A DNA stretch of 64,000 nucleotides from the NCBI RefSeq assembly GCF_018130145.1, contig NZ_JAFCMB010000012.1:1-64000 (forward strand). The letters are read 5' to 3'. The translations under genes were made by a program, and so were the position numbers. Below the pieces are notes generated by a model, which saw nothing but the letters and a program-made list of their open reading frames with translations, was not told the DNA's origin and made no database searches. Source of the DNA: Bradyrhizobium sp. AUGA SZCCT0176. Its GTDB lineage: Bacteria > Pseudomonadota > Alphaproteobacteria > Rhizobiales > Xanthobacteraceae. Positions 41,791 through 49,846 of the stretch are shown one piece after another; position 1 is the stretch's first letter; each line of letters opens with the position of its first letter.

Positions 41791-42486
41791 CTATGCGCTG
41801 GGCTCACCCTTTATCGTTCGCTCGAACACCAGAATCAAATTATTCGCCGGCATCGGTACGGTTTCGATCAATGCAAGCCCGACGCCTTCAGCCAACCGGC
41901 TGACATCTTCGATATCGCGCACGCCCCATTCGGCGTCGCGGTCGCGAAGGCTGGTGTCGAAGACGGCGTTGCTGAGCGCGGTGTGCTTGCCGTCGCGCTT
42001 GAACGGGCCATAGAGAAACAGCCGCCCGTCGCTGCGCAAGTAACGCGCCGCGCCGGCGAACAATCCTTCCGCGACGCGCCAGGGGGCGATGTGAATCACA
42101 TTCGCGCAGAACACCGCCAGCAAGTCGGAAGGCCCGCTACCGTCATGCATCTGATCGCACCATGCGGGATCGCTGAGATCGATCCGCATTTCGGGACGGA
42201 TGTTCGGCAGACCCGCATGCGCGCGCCACGCCGCAATGCTGTTCAGATGCGCCTCGTTGAAATCGCTCGGCCACCAGGTGATGTCGGGCGCATGGCGGGC
42301 GAAATGCACCACATGCTGGCCGGTGCCGCTGCCGGCCTCCAGCACGTCGCCGGATTTGCCGGCGAGGAATTTCTGCAGCACCGCCCAGATCGGCGCATGG
42401 TTGCGATGGAATGCGGCCGCGTCCAGCCGGCCGTCGGCTTCAATCGGCCGGCCATCCTTGCCAAACTCCACCACAAACTCAGCCAC
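41791..42486 (-). CDS. SAM-dependent methyltransferase-like protein (DUF938)
   Basis: 231 aa, GTG start at 42486. Rossmann motif I is DVLEAGSGTGQHVVHFARHAP (about residues 47-67), with WWPSDFN as motif II and CANVIHIAPWRVAEGLFAG as the post-motif typical of DUF938 proteins. The substrate is unknown. The gene follows the ArsR-type regulator by nine bases on the same strand, so it may belong to the regulator's transcription unit next to the sox cluster. Confidence 0.85.
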   Translation of the reverse strand: MAEFVVEFGKDGRPIEADGRLDAAAFHRNHAPIWAVLQKFLAGKSGDVLEAGSGTGQHVVHFARHAPDITWWPSDFNEAHLNSIAAWRAHAGLPNIRPEMRIDLSDPAWCDQMHDGSGPSDLLAVFCANVIHIAPWRVAEGLFAGAARYLRSDGRLFLYGPFKRDGKHTALSNAVFDTSLRDRDAEWGVRDIEDVSRLAEGVGLALIETVPMPANNLILVFERTIKGEPSA

Positions 42487-42495
42487 CGCAAAATC

Positions 42496-42861
42496 TCACT
42501 TCAAGTCTTCGCAATAGATTTCCTTCAAGAGCTGCAAGACGCGCAGGGCACGCTGATCCACCACGCGGTAATGCAGCGTCTGCGAGGCCCGCCGGAATTC
42601 GACCAGACCATCGGCGCGCAATTTGGCCAGATGCTGCGACAGCGCCGACTGGCTGAGCTTGGCGACGCCGACGAGTTCACCGACAGTCATCTCGCCGCGC
42701 ACCGCGAGAAAGCAGAGAACCAGCAGCCGCTTCTCGTGACCGAGCAATTTGAGCAGTTGCGCGGCCTCACCGGCCTGTTTCGCCAGCTTCTTCAGGGACG
42801 CCTCGTCCTCTGCGGCGTTGCCGATGGGCATCTTGTTGGTTGTTGCCGCTTCTGCTCTCAT
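42496..42861 (-). CDS. soxR: ArsR-family dithiol regulator of the sox cluster (SoxR/SqrR/BigR-like)
   Basis: 121 aa from ATG 42861; an upstream ATG at 42936 would overlap the operator. Winged helix: LLGHEKRLLVLCFLAVRGEMTVGELVGVAKLSQSALSQHLAKLRADGLV. Two cysteines, C50 (RLLVLC) and C117 (EIYCEDLK), occupy the alpha-2 and alpha-5 positions of SqrR/BigR/YgaV, where persulfide or polysulfide links the pair and lifts repression. Divergent from soxC with a palindrome between them. The sulfur-sensing function is inferred from these two residues and the context. Confidence 0.87.
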   Translation of the reverse strand: MRAEAATTNKMPIGNAAEDEASLKKLAKQAGEAAQLLKLLGHEKRLLVLCFLAVRGEMTVGELVGVAKLSQSALSQHLAKLRADGLVEFRRASQTLHYRVVDQRALRVLQLLKEIYCEDLK

Positions 42862-42938
42862 CGCCTGTATCCGGATCGAAATCAGCGCCGCCTGGGCGCG
42901 GTGTATCAGTTTATCGCGCCCATGGTTATTTAGCATTG

Positions 42939-42949
42939 ACTAAATTAGT
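42939..42949. promoter_or_regulatory. Palindrome ACTAA-a-TTAGT, probable ArsR-type operator
   Basis: An 11-bp AT-rich symmetrical site in the 154-bp gap between the regulator start and soxC. It is placed to control both directions. Confidence 0.6.
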
Positions 42950-43015
42950 GAATGACGATAAACCCGCGAAAAAGCAACAAATGATGCGGCCATGTGGCGG
43001 CAAGGGGAATGAAAC

Positions 43016-44320
43016 GTGCGGCCTGATCTCTGGCGCAGCATATCTCTACTGTCGAGCACGGGCGCGCACACGCGGCTCGGCCGGCGTTCCCTGCTCGGCC
43101 TTGGCGCGGCGCTGACCGGTAGCCTTGCGCTCGGTCCAAAACAGGGAAATGCAGAGCCCTCGCCGGCATCCCCACCCGCGGACGCGCCATGGTCGCAATC
43201 GATCGGGCCCGGCGTGGTCGACCGGCCCTATGGCCGGCCCGCCGATACCGAGGCCGGCGTCATCAGGCGCAACGTGCCGTGGCTCACCGCCGGCACCGAA
43301 TCCTCGATCAGCTTTTCGCCGCTGCAGGATCTGCACGGTATCATCACGCCGAACGGCCTGTTTTTCGAGCGCTATCACGCCGGCCGGCCGGACGTCGATC
43401 CGGAGCAGCACAAGCTCATGATCCACGGCCTGGTCGAGCGCCCGCTGCTTCTCTCGATGAAAGACATCGTCCGTTTTCCGCAGGTCACGCGCATCCATTT
43501 CATCGAATGCCCGGCCAATGGCGGCATGGAGTGGCGCGCTGCGCAGTTGAACTCGCTGCAGTTCAATCACGGCATGATCTCCTGCGCGGAATGGACCGGG
43601 GTGCGGCTGTCGACCCTGCTGGAAGAGGTCGGCATCAAGAAGGAGGCCAAGTGGGTCATGGTCGAGGGCGCCGACGGCGCGCACATGAACCGCAGCCTGC
43701 CGCTCGACAAATGCCTCGACGATTGCCTCGTGGTCTACGCGCAAAACGGCGAGGCGCTGCGGCCCGAACAGGGTTATCCGCTGCGGCTGGTGGTGCCGGG
43801 CTGGGAAGGCAATGTCAGCATCAAATGGCTGCGCCGGATCAAGCTCGGCGACAAACCCTGGCATTCGCGCGAAGAGACCTCGAAATATACCGACCTGATG
43901 CCGGACGGCACCTCGCGCGGCTTCACCTGGCTGATCGACGCCAAATCCGTCATCACCTTCCCCTGCCCCGAAAAGCCCCTCTCGGGTCCCGGCCTCTATG
44001 AAATCAGGGGATTGGCATGGACCGGCAACGGCAAGGTCAAGCGCGTCGACGTCTCGACCGACGGCGGCGTCAACTGGCAGAGCGCGCGGCTGCATGAGCC
44101 GGTGCTGTCGAAAGCGCTGACGAAATTCACGATACCCTGGCGCTGGGACGGCGCGCCGGCACTGCTGGAATCCCGCGTCATCGACGAGACCGGCTATGTG
44201 CAGCCGACGATCGCGCAGCTGCGCAAGCAGCGCGGAACCAATTCGGTCTATCACAACAATTCGATCCAGACCTGGCAGGTGAAGGGCGACGGGAGCGTGT
44301 TCGATGTCCAGCTCGCGTAA
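43016..44320 (+). CDS. soxC: Sulfite dehydrogenase molybdoprotein SoxC
   Basis: 434 aa, GTG start at 43016 after AAGGGGA. Tat signal around GRRSLLGLGAALTGSLALG. Molybdopterin domain with the Mo-coordinating C165 (IHFIECPANGGMEW), then the dimerisation domain (LSGPGLYEIRGLAWTGNGKVKRVDVSTDGGVNW). With SoxD it oxidises the sulfane sulfur still bound to SoxY, allowing full thiosulfate-to-sulfate oxidation without sulfur globules. It opens the sox operon, divergent from the ArsR regulator, and overlaps soxD. Confidence 0.96.
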   Translation: MRPDLWRSISLLSSTGAHTRLGRRSLLGLGAALTGSLALGPKQGNAEPSPASPPADAPWSQSIGPGVVDRPYGRPADTEAGVIRRNVPWLTAGTESSISFSPLQDLHGIITPNGLFFERYHAGRPDVDPEQHKLMIHGLVERPLLLSMKDIVRFPQVTRIHFIECPANGGMEWRAAQLNSLQFNHGMISCAEWTGVRLSTLLEEVGIKKEAKWVMVEGADGAHMNRSLPLDKCLDDCLVVYAQNGEALRPEQGYPLRLVVPGWEGNVSIKWLRRIKLGDKPWHSREETSKYTDLMPDGTSRGFTWLIDAKSVITFPCPEKPLSGPGLYEIRGLAWTGNGKVKRVDVSTDGGVNWQSARLHEPVLSKALTKFTIPWRWDGAPALLESRVIDETGYVQPTIAQLRKQRGTNSVYHNNSIQTWQVKGDGSVFDVQLA

Positions 44321-44978
44321 GCACCTCGCGCTGCTTTGCGCCGGCGTGATCACCGCCGCCGGCACCTTCGCTTACGCCGCCGAGCCCGGATATTACGGCT
44401 ATGGCGAGCGGGCGACGCCTGGGCAGATCGCCGGCTGGGATATCGATGCGCGCGGCGAGGATGGTGTGGGCCTGCCCGCGGGCCGCGGCGGCGTGCACCG
44501 GGGCGCGGAGGTCTATGCCGAGCAATGCGCGGCCTGCCATGGAACTTTCGGCGAAGGCGAGGGCCGGTTTCCCAAGCTCGTCGGCGGCGCCGGGACGCTC
44601 AGGGACGACCGGCCGGAGCTGACGGTCGGCAGCTACTGGCCGTTTGCGCCGACCCTGTGGGACTACATTAACCGCGCCATGCCGATGGCTGCACCGCACA
44701 CATTGTCAGCCGATGACGTTTATGCTTTGACCGCCTATATTCTGAACCTGAACGACATCGTTCCCAGTGAATTTGTCGCCGACCGGGAAAGCTTGCCGAA
44801 AGTCAAAATGCCCAATCGCGACAATTTCCTCTGGACCGATCCGAGGCCCGATACGGCAGCTAAACCGTGCATGAACGCATGCGTTGACCCCGCCGGCGTC
44901 AAAATCGTGTCCACGGCGGAAGGCAAGAACCTGACGCCACGTACCACGGGTCCGCTCGACACGATACAAGCAAAATAG
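44304..44978 (+). CDS. soxD: c-type cytochrome SoxD
   Basis: 224 aa with signal peptide 1-25. One heme site C75-A-A-C78-H79 (EVYAEQCAACHG) and GVGLPAGRGGVHRGAEVY typical of SoxD. The C-terminal part has CMNAC without a histidine, so only one heme is expected; Paracoccus SoxD carries two. It is the electron-accepting subunit of the SoxCD complex. The gene overlaps soxC by 17 bp. Confidence 0.94.
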   Translation: MSSSRKHLALLCAGVITAAGTFAYAAEPGYYGYGERATPGQIAGWDIDARGEDGVGLPAGRGGVHRGAEVYAEQCAACHGTFGEGEGRFPKLVGGAGTLRDDRPELTVGSYWPFAPTLWDYINRAMPMAAPHTLSADDVYALTAYILNLNDIVPSEFVADRESLPKVKMPNRDNFLWTDPRPDTAAKPCMNACVDPAGVKIVSTAEGKNLTPRTTGPLDTIQAK

Positions 44979-45033
44979 AATTGGCAAGCAAAGTAGAGTT
45001 GGCAAGCTTGAATAGAAATTACGGGAAACGTCC

Positions 45034-45399
45034 TTGAGCAACACACCTCTAAACAAGCTTGGGCTGATCGCGGCGATGGTGCTGGCGCTATCGATCGGCG
45101 CAGCCGCGAGCCCCGCTTATGCCCAGTCCGCGGCGGCGGAAGGCCAGAAACTGGCCTTCGACCGCAGCAAGGGCAACTGCCTGACCTGCCACGCGATCAA
45201 GGGCGGCCAGTATCCCGGCACGCTCGGGCCGGAGCTGGTCGACATCAAAAGCAAATACCCCAACCGCGACGAGCTCGTCGCCATTATCTACGACGAAACC
45301 AAGCGCAATCCGCTGACTGTGATGCCTCCGTTCGGACGAAACCGGATTTTGACCGACAAGGAAATCAGCGCGGTCGTGGATTTCCTGCAAACATTGTGA
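45034..45399 (+). CDS. soxX: c-type cytochrome SoxX
   Basis: 121 aa. TTG start at 45034 is needed to include the signal peptide (NKLGLIAAMVLALSIGAAASPAYA); ACGGGAAACG lies upstream. Heme site C49-L-T-C52-H53 (GNCLTCHAIKGGQYPGTLGP) and the probable axial Met in LTVMPPFGRN. It pairs with SoxA to link thiosulfate to SoxYZ. The ATG internal to the signal peptide is a weaker alternative start. Confidence 0.95.
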   Translation: MSNTPLNKLGLIAAMVLALSIGAAASPAYAQSAAAEGQKLAFDRSKGNCLTCHAIKGGQYPGTLGPELVDIKSKYPNRDELVAIIYDETKRNPLTVMPPFGRNRILTDKEISAVVDFLQTL

Positions 45400-45426
45400 C
45401 GGCGCGCCTTTCAGGAGAACTTTCGG

Positions 45427-45921
45427 ATGACAAATACTGACAATGGATTTTCCGCCACGCGGCGCCTGATCCTGCAAGGCGCGGGCGCGGTGGCGCTGGT
45501 CGGCCTTGGCAATCTTCCCTTTGGCCTCGCGCCGGCGTTCGCGGCCGCCAACGACAAATATCCGGAAGAGGCGTTCAAGCAGAAGAGCGAAGCCGACGCG
45601 ATCAAGTCGCTCTACGGCAAGACGGCAGAAGTTTCCGACAAGGTGAAGATGGACGCGCCCGAGATCGCCGAGAACGGCGCGGTGGTGCCGGTATCGGTCA
45701 CGACGACGCTCGCCGACGTGACCTCGATCTCGTTCCTGGTGGCTGAAAACCCGGTCGCTCTGGTGGCCTCCTACAAGATTCCGGCCGGCACGATGCCGAG
45801 CGTTGCCAACCGCATCAAGATGGCGAAGACCAGCAACGTGATCGTCGTCGTCGAAGCCGGTGGCAAGCTCTACAGCGCCACCAAGGAAGTCAAAGTCACC
45901 GTCGGCGGCTGCGGCGGTTAA
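45427..45921 (+). CDS. soxY: Sulfur carrier SoxY
   Basis: 164 aa with a Tat signal (ATRRLILQGAGAVALVGLG). The protein ends in VTVGGCGG; the cysteine of this GGCGG swinging arm carries the pathway intermediates. The middle part (PEIAENGAVVPVSVTTTLADVTSISFLVAENPVALVASY) is the conserved immunoglobulin-like domain. It forms a heterodimer with SoxZ, 27 bp downstream, and travels with it through the Tat system. Confidence 0.97.
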   Translation: MTNTDNGFSATRRLILQGAGAVALVGLGNLPFGLAPAFAAANDKYPEEAFKQKSEADAIKSLYGKTAEVSDKVKMDAPEIAENGAVVPVSVTTTLADVTSISFLVAENPVALVASYKIPAGTMPSVANRIKMAKTSNVIVVVEAGGKLYSATKEVKVTVGGCGG

Positions 45922-45948
45922 GACACAGATAATCGAAGGATCGAAACA

Positions 45949-46260
45949 ATGGCATCGACCATTCGCGTGCGCGCCACCTCGTCAGGCGAAACCACCGAAG
46001 TGCAGGCGCTGATCCAGCACCCGATGGATTCCGGCTTCATCAAGGATTCCAAGGGCGAGCTCATTCCGCCGCATTTCATCCAGCAATTGACCTTCGAATA
46101 TAACGGCAAGCCGGTATTCACAGCCGATTGGGGCGGCGGCGTCTCCAAGGACCCCTACGTCAAGTTCGCCTTCAAGGGCGGCAAGAAGGGCGACGAACTG
46201 AAAGTGAGCTGGGTCGACAACAAGGGCGCCACCGACACGACAACGGCGAAGATTCAATGA
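45949..46260 (+). CDS. soxZ: SoxY-binding protein SoxZ
   Basis: 103 aa, no signal peptide. IRVRATSSGETTEVQALIQHPMDSGFIKDSKGELIPPHFIQQL is the SoxZ signature, followed by the beta-sandwich ending VSWVDNKGATDTTTAKI. Partner of SoxY and probably co-exported with it. The stop overlaps the soxA start. Confidence 0.97.
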   Translation: MASTIRVRATSSGETTEVQALIQHPMDSGFIKDSKGELIPPHFIQQLTFEYNGKPVFTADWGGGVSKDPYVKFAFKGGKKGDELKVSWVDNKGATDTTTAKIQ

Positions 46261-47120
46261 AGCTGCGATCCACGATACAGTTCGCGGCGGCGGCGTTCGC
46301 GCTGGCTCTGCTGGCGTTCGCCGCGCCGCCTGCGGTCTCCGCCGACAAGGTCGACCCGGTCGCCGACGAGAAAGCGTTCAAGAAATTCTTCTACGACAAA
46401 TTCCCCAAGCTGAAGCCGGAGGATTTCGTCAACGGTCCCTATTCGATGGACGCGGACCTGTACAAGCAATGGCAGGATAAGGAACAGTTCCCTCCCTACG
46501 AGTTCTCGCTCGAACTGGGCAAGGAGATGTTTTCCAAGCCGTTCAAGAACGGCAAGACCTATGGCGACTGCTTCCCGAATAACGGCATCGGCATCCGCCA
46601 GGACTATCCCACCTTCGACGAGAAAGAAGGCAAGGTCATCACGCTGGAGCTGGCGCTTAACCGCTGCCGCGAGGCGAATGGCGAGCCGGCGTTCTCCTAT
46701 GTGCGCGACGAGATGGCGGCGCTGACCGCCTATATGGCCTTCACCTCACGCGGCAAGCCGTTCAACATCAAGGTTCCGAACGACCCGCGCGCGCTGGCTG
46801 CTTATGAAAACGGCAAGGAATATTTCTACACGCGGCGCGGCCAGCTCAATTTCTCCTGCGCCACCTGCCATGTGCAGAGTCCGGGCGAGAAGGTCCGCAC
46901 CGAAGTGCTGGCGCCGGCGCTCGGCATTGTCAACGCGATGCCGATCTATCGCTCCGAGTGGAACGGCATGGGCACGACGAGCCGGCGCTTCACCACCTGC
47001 AACAGCCAGATCCGCGGCGTGCCGCTGACGCCGCAGGACGATGAATATCGCAACGTCGAATACTACCTGTCCTATGTCAGCAACGGATTGCCGATATCAG
47101 GCCCGGGAGCGCGGCCATGA
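46257..47120 (+). CDS. soxA: c-type cytochrome SoxA (monoheme type)
   Basis: 287 aa from ATG 46257, overlapping the soxZ stop; longer frames run antisensibly through soxZ. Signal peptide 1-29. One heme site C201-A-T-C204-H205 (QLNFSCATCHVQSPG). C248 (RRFTTCNSQIRG) is the axial, persulfide-modified cysteine that receives the thiosulfate sulfane sulfur. The ancestral first heme domain keeps only C105 and C137, so this is the monoheme SoxA type. It overlaps soxK by four bases. Confidence 0.95.
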   Translation: MKLRSTIQFAAAAFALALLAFAAPPAVSADKVDPVADEKAFKKFFYDKFPKLKPEDFVNGPYSMDADLYKQWQDKEQFPPYEFSLELGKEMFSKPFKNGKTYGDCFPNNGIGIRQDYPTFDEKEGKVITLELALNRCREANGEPAFSYVRDEMAALTAYMAFTSRGKPFNIKVPNDPRALAAYENGKEYFYTRRGQLNFSCATCHVQSPGEKVRTEVLAPALGIVNAMPIYRSEWNGMGTTSRRFTTCNSQIRGVPLTPQDDEYRNVEYYLSYVSNGLPISGPGARP

Positions 47121-47425
47121 GGATCACGACACTCACATCGATCGCAGTGTTGCTGCTGCTAGGTGCGACATCGGCGCTGGCCGCCGGCGAGGACGACTAC
47201 AAGGCCGCCTACGCCGCTGCTGAAGCCGCCAACAAGCAGGCGGCTTCCTTGCGCAATCAATGGACCACGACGGCCTCTATGCTGGCGGCGGCCAAGAAGT
47301 TCGCCGATGGCGGCGATTTCGACAAGGCCACAGCGTCAGCCAAAGAAGCGGAAGCGCTGGCGAAAGCTTCGATCTTCCAGGCCACCAGCGAAAAGGAACG
47401 CTGGAGAGATTTGGAAATTCGCTAG
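47117..47425 (+). CDS. soxK: SoxXA-binding protein SoxK
   Basis: 102 aa with signal peptide 1-22. The mature part is helical and alanine-rich (DDYKAAYAAAEAANKQAASLRNQWTTTASMLAAAKKFADGGDFDKATASAKEAEALAKAS). It fits the SoxK proteins that stabilise and activate monoheme SoxAX. ATG overlaps the soxA stop. Confidence 0.9.
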   Translation: MRITTLTSIAVLLLLGATSALAAGEDDYKAAYAAAEAANKQAASLRNQWTTTASMLAAAKKFADGGDFDKATASAKEAEALAKASIFQATSEKERWRDLEIR

Positions 47426-47426
47426 G

Positions 47427-47471
47427 GCATGATCCGGAAAAGTGGATACCGGTTTTCCGACAAGATCATGC
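47427..47471. repeat. Short dispersed palindromic repeat (GCATGATC ... GATCATGC) inside the sox operon
   Basis: 45 bp, outer arms GCATGATC/GATCATGC and inner CGGAAAA/TTTTCCG. It lies in the 86-bp gap between soxK and soxB, the only sizeable gap in the soxXYZAKB run. I recognise the family as very common in Bradyrhizobium genomes. Confidence 0.85.
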
Positions 47472-47511
47472 TCAAGTAAGAGGCGTGTTTTTGCGACGCG
47501 CGGAGATTAGT

Positions 47512-49254
47512 ATGCCGATCCGCCGCCGGGAGTTTCTGACGCTAGCAGGCGCGGCTACCCTCGCAGGCAGCCTGCCTCGCCTCGCGCGCAGCGCCGACAG
47601 CGTCTACGACCTCGAACGCTTCGGCAATGCCCGCATCCTGCACATCACGGATACGCACGCGCAGCTCAAGCCGGTGTTCTTCCGCGAACCCAGCGTCAAT
47701 CTCGGCATCGGCTCGATGCAGGGCAATCCGCCGCATCTGGTCGGCAAAGCCTTTCTCGACCGCTTCGGCATCCGGCCCGACAGCGCCGATGCCTATGCCT
47801 TTACCTGCATCGAGTTCGAAAAAGGCGCGCAACGGTTCGGCAAGCTCGGCGGCTTCGCGCATCTGAAAACGCTGGTCGATCGCCTGCGCAGCGACGTCGG
47901 CGCCGGCCGCTCGCTGCTGCTCGACGGCGGCGATCTCTGGCAGGGCACCGGTCTTGCCAACGTCCTGAAGGGCGCCGACATGGTCGACGCCTCGAACCTG
48001 CTCGGCATCGACGCTATGACCGGCCATTGGGAATTCACCTATGGCGAGAAGGCGCTGCGCAGCAATCTCGAGCGTTTCAAGGGCGAGTTCCTGGCGCAGA
48101 ACGTTTTCCTGACCGAGGAAGCCGCCTTCAACGACGCCAAGGCGTTCGATCCGGCATCGGGCCGCGTGTTCAAGCCGTACACGATCAAGGAGATCGGCGG
48201 CCGTCGGGTCGCCGTGATCGGACAGGCTTTTCCTTACGTGCCGATCGCGCACCCCAAACGCTTCACGCCGGACTGGAAATTCGGCATCCGCGACGAAGAG
48301 CTGCAGAAGCTCGTCGATGGCTTGCGCAACACCGACAAGGTCGATGCGGTCATTTTGCTGTCGCATAACGGCATGGATGTCGATCTCAAACTCGCCAGCC
48401 GCGTCACCGGCGTCGACGTCATTCTGGGTGGTCACACCCACGACGCCGTGCCGCAGCCGATTGCGGTGACCAATCCGGGCGGCGTCACGCTGGTGACCAA
48501 TGCCGGCTCGAACGGCAAGTTCCTCGCCGTGCTCGATCTGGACATCGGCAAGGGAAAGGTCGCAAACGTGCGCTACCGGCTGCTGCCGGTGTTCTCCGAA
48601 CTGCTGAAGCCAGATCCGGCGATGCAGGGGCTGATCGACAAGACCCGCGCGCCGCATGCGGGCGACTGGGTCGACAAGATCGCTTCCGCCGATCGGCTGC
48701 TCTACCGCCGCGGCAATTTCAGCGGCAGCATGGATCAGTTGATCTGCGACGCACTGCGCGGCGAACTCGATGCCGAGATCGCCCTGTCGCCGGGTTTCCG
48801 CTGGGGCACCACGGCGCTGGCAGGCCAGGCGCTGACGATGGAAGACGTGCTGGCGCAAACCGCGGTCACCTATCCCGAGACCTACGTCGTGACCATGACC
48901 GGCAGCCAGATCAAGGACGTGCTCGAAGACGTCTGCGACAACCTCTTCAACACCGATCCCTACTACCAGCAAGGCGGCGACATGGTCCGGCTCGGCGGCC
49001 TCGCCTATGCCTGCACGCCGGCGGAAAGCGTCGGCAAGCGGATTTCCGAACTGACGCTCGATAATGGCAGCCCGCTGCAAGCCGCCAAGAGCTACAAGGT
49101 GGCGGGATGGGCCTCGGTCAACGAACAGACCGGCGCGCCGGTCTGGGATGTGGTGGCGAAGCATCTGAAGTCGGGCAAGCCGCCCAACCGCTCGGCCCCG
49201 GGCGTGACGCTGAAAGGCGTCGAAGGCAATCCGGGCATTTCGAAACAGGTATGA
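47512..49254 (+). CDS. soxB: Thiosulfohydrolase SoxB
   Basis: 580 aa from ATG 47512 (GCGGAGA upstream). Tat signal RRREFLTLAGAATLAGSLPRLARS. Metallophosphoesterase-like domain with ILHITDTHAQLKPVFFREP, LLDGGDLWQG, MTGHWEFTYG, ILLSHNGMD and VILGGHTHD as dinuclear-metal ligand blocks, then the 5'-nucleotidase-like C-terminal domain. It hydrolytically releases sulfate from SoxY-bound thiosulfonate, the signature step of the Sox pathway. The stop overlaps the DsrE-like gene. Confidence 0.97.
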   Translation: MPIRRREFLTLAGAATLAGSLPRLARSADSVYDLERFGNARILHITDTHAQLKPVFFREPSVNLGIGSMQGNPPHLVGKAFLDRFGIRPDSADAYAFTCIEFEKGAQRFGKLGGFAHLKTLVDRLRSDVGAGRSLLLDGGDLWQGTGLANVLKGADMVDASNLLGIDAMTGHWEFTYGEKALRSNLERFKGEFLAQNVFLTEEAAFNDAKAFDPASGRVFKPYTIKEIGGRRVAVIGQAFPYVPIAHPKRFTPDWKFGIRDEELQKLVDGLRNTDKVDAVILLSHNGMDVDLKLASRVTGVDVILGGHTHDAVPQPIAVTNPGGVTLVTNAGSNGKFLAVLDLDIGKGKVANVRYRLLPVFSELLKPDPAMQGLIDKTRAPHAGDWVDKIASADRLLYRRGNFSGSMDQLICDALRGELDAEIALSPGFRWGTTALAGQALTMEDVLAQTAVTYPETYVVTMTGSQIKDVLEDVCDNLFNTDPYYQQGGDMVRLGGLAYACTPAESVGKRISELTLDNGSPLQAAKSYKVAGWASVNEQTGAPVWDVVAKHLKSGKPPNRSAPGVTLKGVEGNPGISKQV

Positions 49255-49712
49255 CAGGCCTTACCACCACCCTGCGCATCATGACCGCGGCGCTGTTGAT
49301 CGCAGCGACTGCACCGGTCGTGCGCGCCCAGCAGGCGCCGCTGCAGGACAAGCCGTTTGCCGAGCACAAGATCGTGCTGCAGCTTTCGGACAATGACCCG
49401 CGCAAGCAGGGTCTCGTGCTCAGCGTCGCCAGCAACCTGATGAAGCACTACGACCCCGACAAGGTCGCGATCGAAATCGTGGCATTCGGCCCGGGCATCG
49501 AACTGCTGCGCCCGGAGAATCCCAACCGCAAAATGGTCGAGAGCCTGGTCGCCCAGGGCGCGCGGTTCGATATCTGCCTCAACACCGTCGACACGCTCGA
49601 ACGCGAGAGCGGCAAACGGCCGGAATTCATCGCGGCTGCGACGCCGGTCCAGGTCGGCGTCGCGCAGATTCTGTTCCTGACCGAGAATGGATATACGCTG
49701 GTCAGGCCTTGA
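49251..49712 (+). CDS. Periplasmic DsrE-family protein of the sox operon
   Basis: 153 aa from ATG 49251, overlapping the soxB stop (ATGA). Signal peptide 1-26 (cleavage near VRA-Q). The DsrE/DsrF-like fold is supported by KIVLQLSDNDPRKQGLVLSVASNLMKHYDPDKVAIEIVAFGPGIELL and FDICLNTVDTLERE. The single cysteine C109 is at the position of the sulfur-relay cysteine in DsrE-type proteins. Most DsrE proteins are cytoplasmic, so an exported one, coupled to soxB, may carry sulfur in the periplasm. That is inference. Confidence 0.85.
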   Translation: MTGLTTTLRIMTAALLIAATAPVVRAQQAPLQDKPFAEHKIVLQLSDNDPRKQGLVLSVASNLMKHYDPDKVAIEIVAFGPGIELLRPENPNRKMVESLVAQGARFDICLNTVDTLERESGKRPEFIAAATPVQVGVAQILFLTENGYTLVRP

Positions 49713-49846
49713 ATACCGCTGTCCGGCCTTCGGGGAGCAAGACTCCCTCGACAAAGCCATCTCGTGGAGACGAAAGCCGTTTGAGAAGGCGACAAAAATA
49801 GAATAATATCCTCCGCGAGACCCAGATAGAGAACGCGGCAGCGACC

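Noticed and set aside
46128-46256. 43-residue N-terminal extension of SoxA
   Set aside because: It overlaps soxZ out of frame; ATG 46257 gives a clean signal peptide and a one-codon overlap with soxZ.
47542-49164. 540-codon minus-strand frame
   Set aside because: Antisense shadow of soxB, which is secure by motif and operon overlap.
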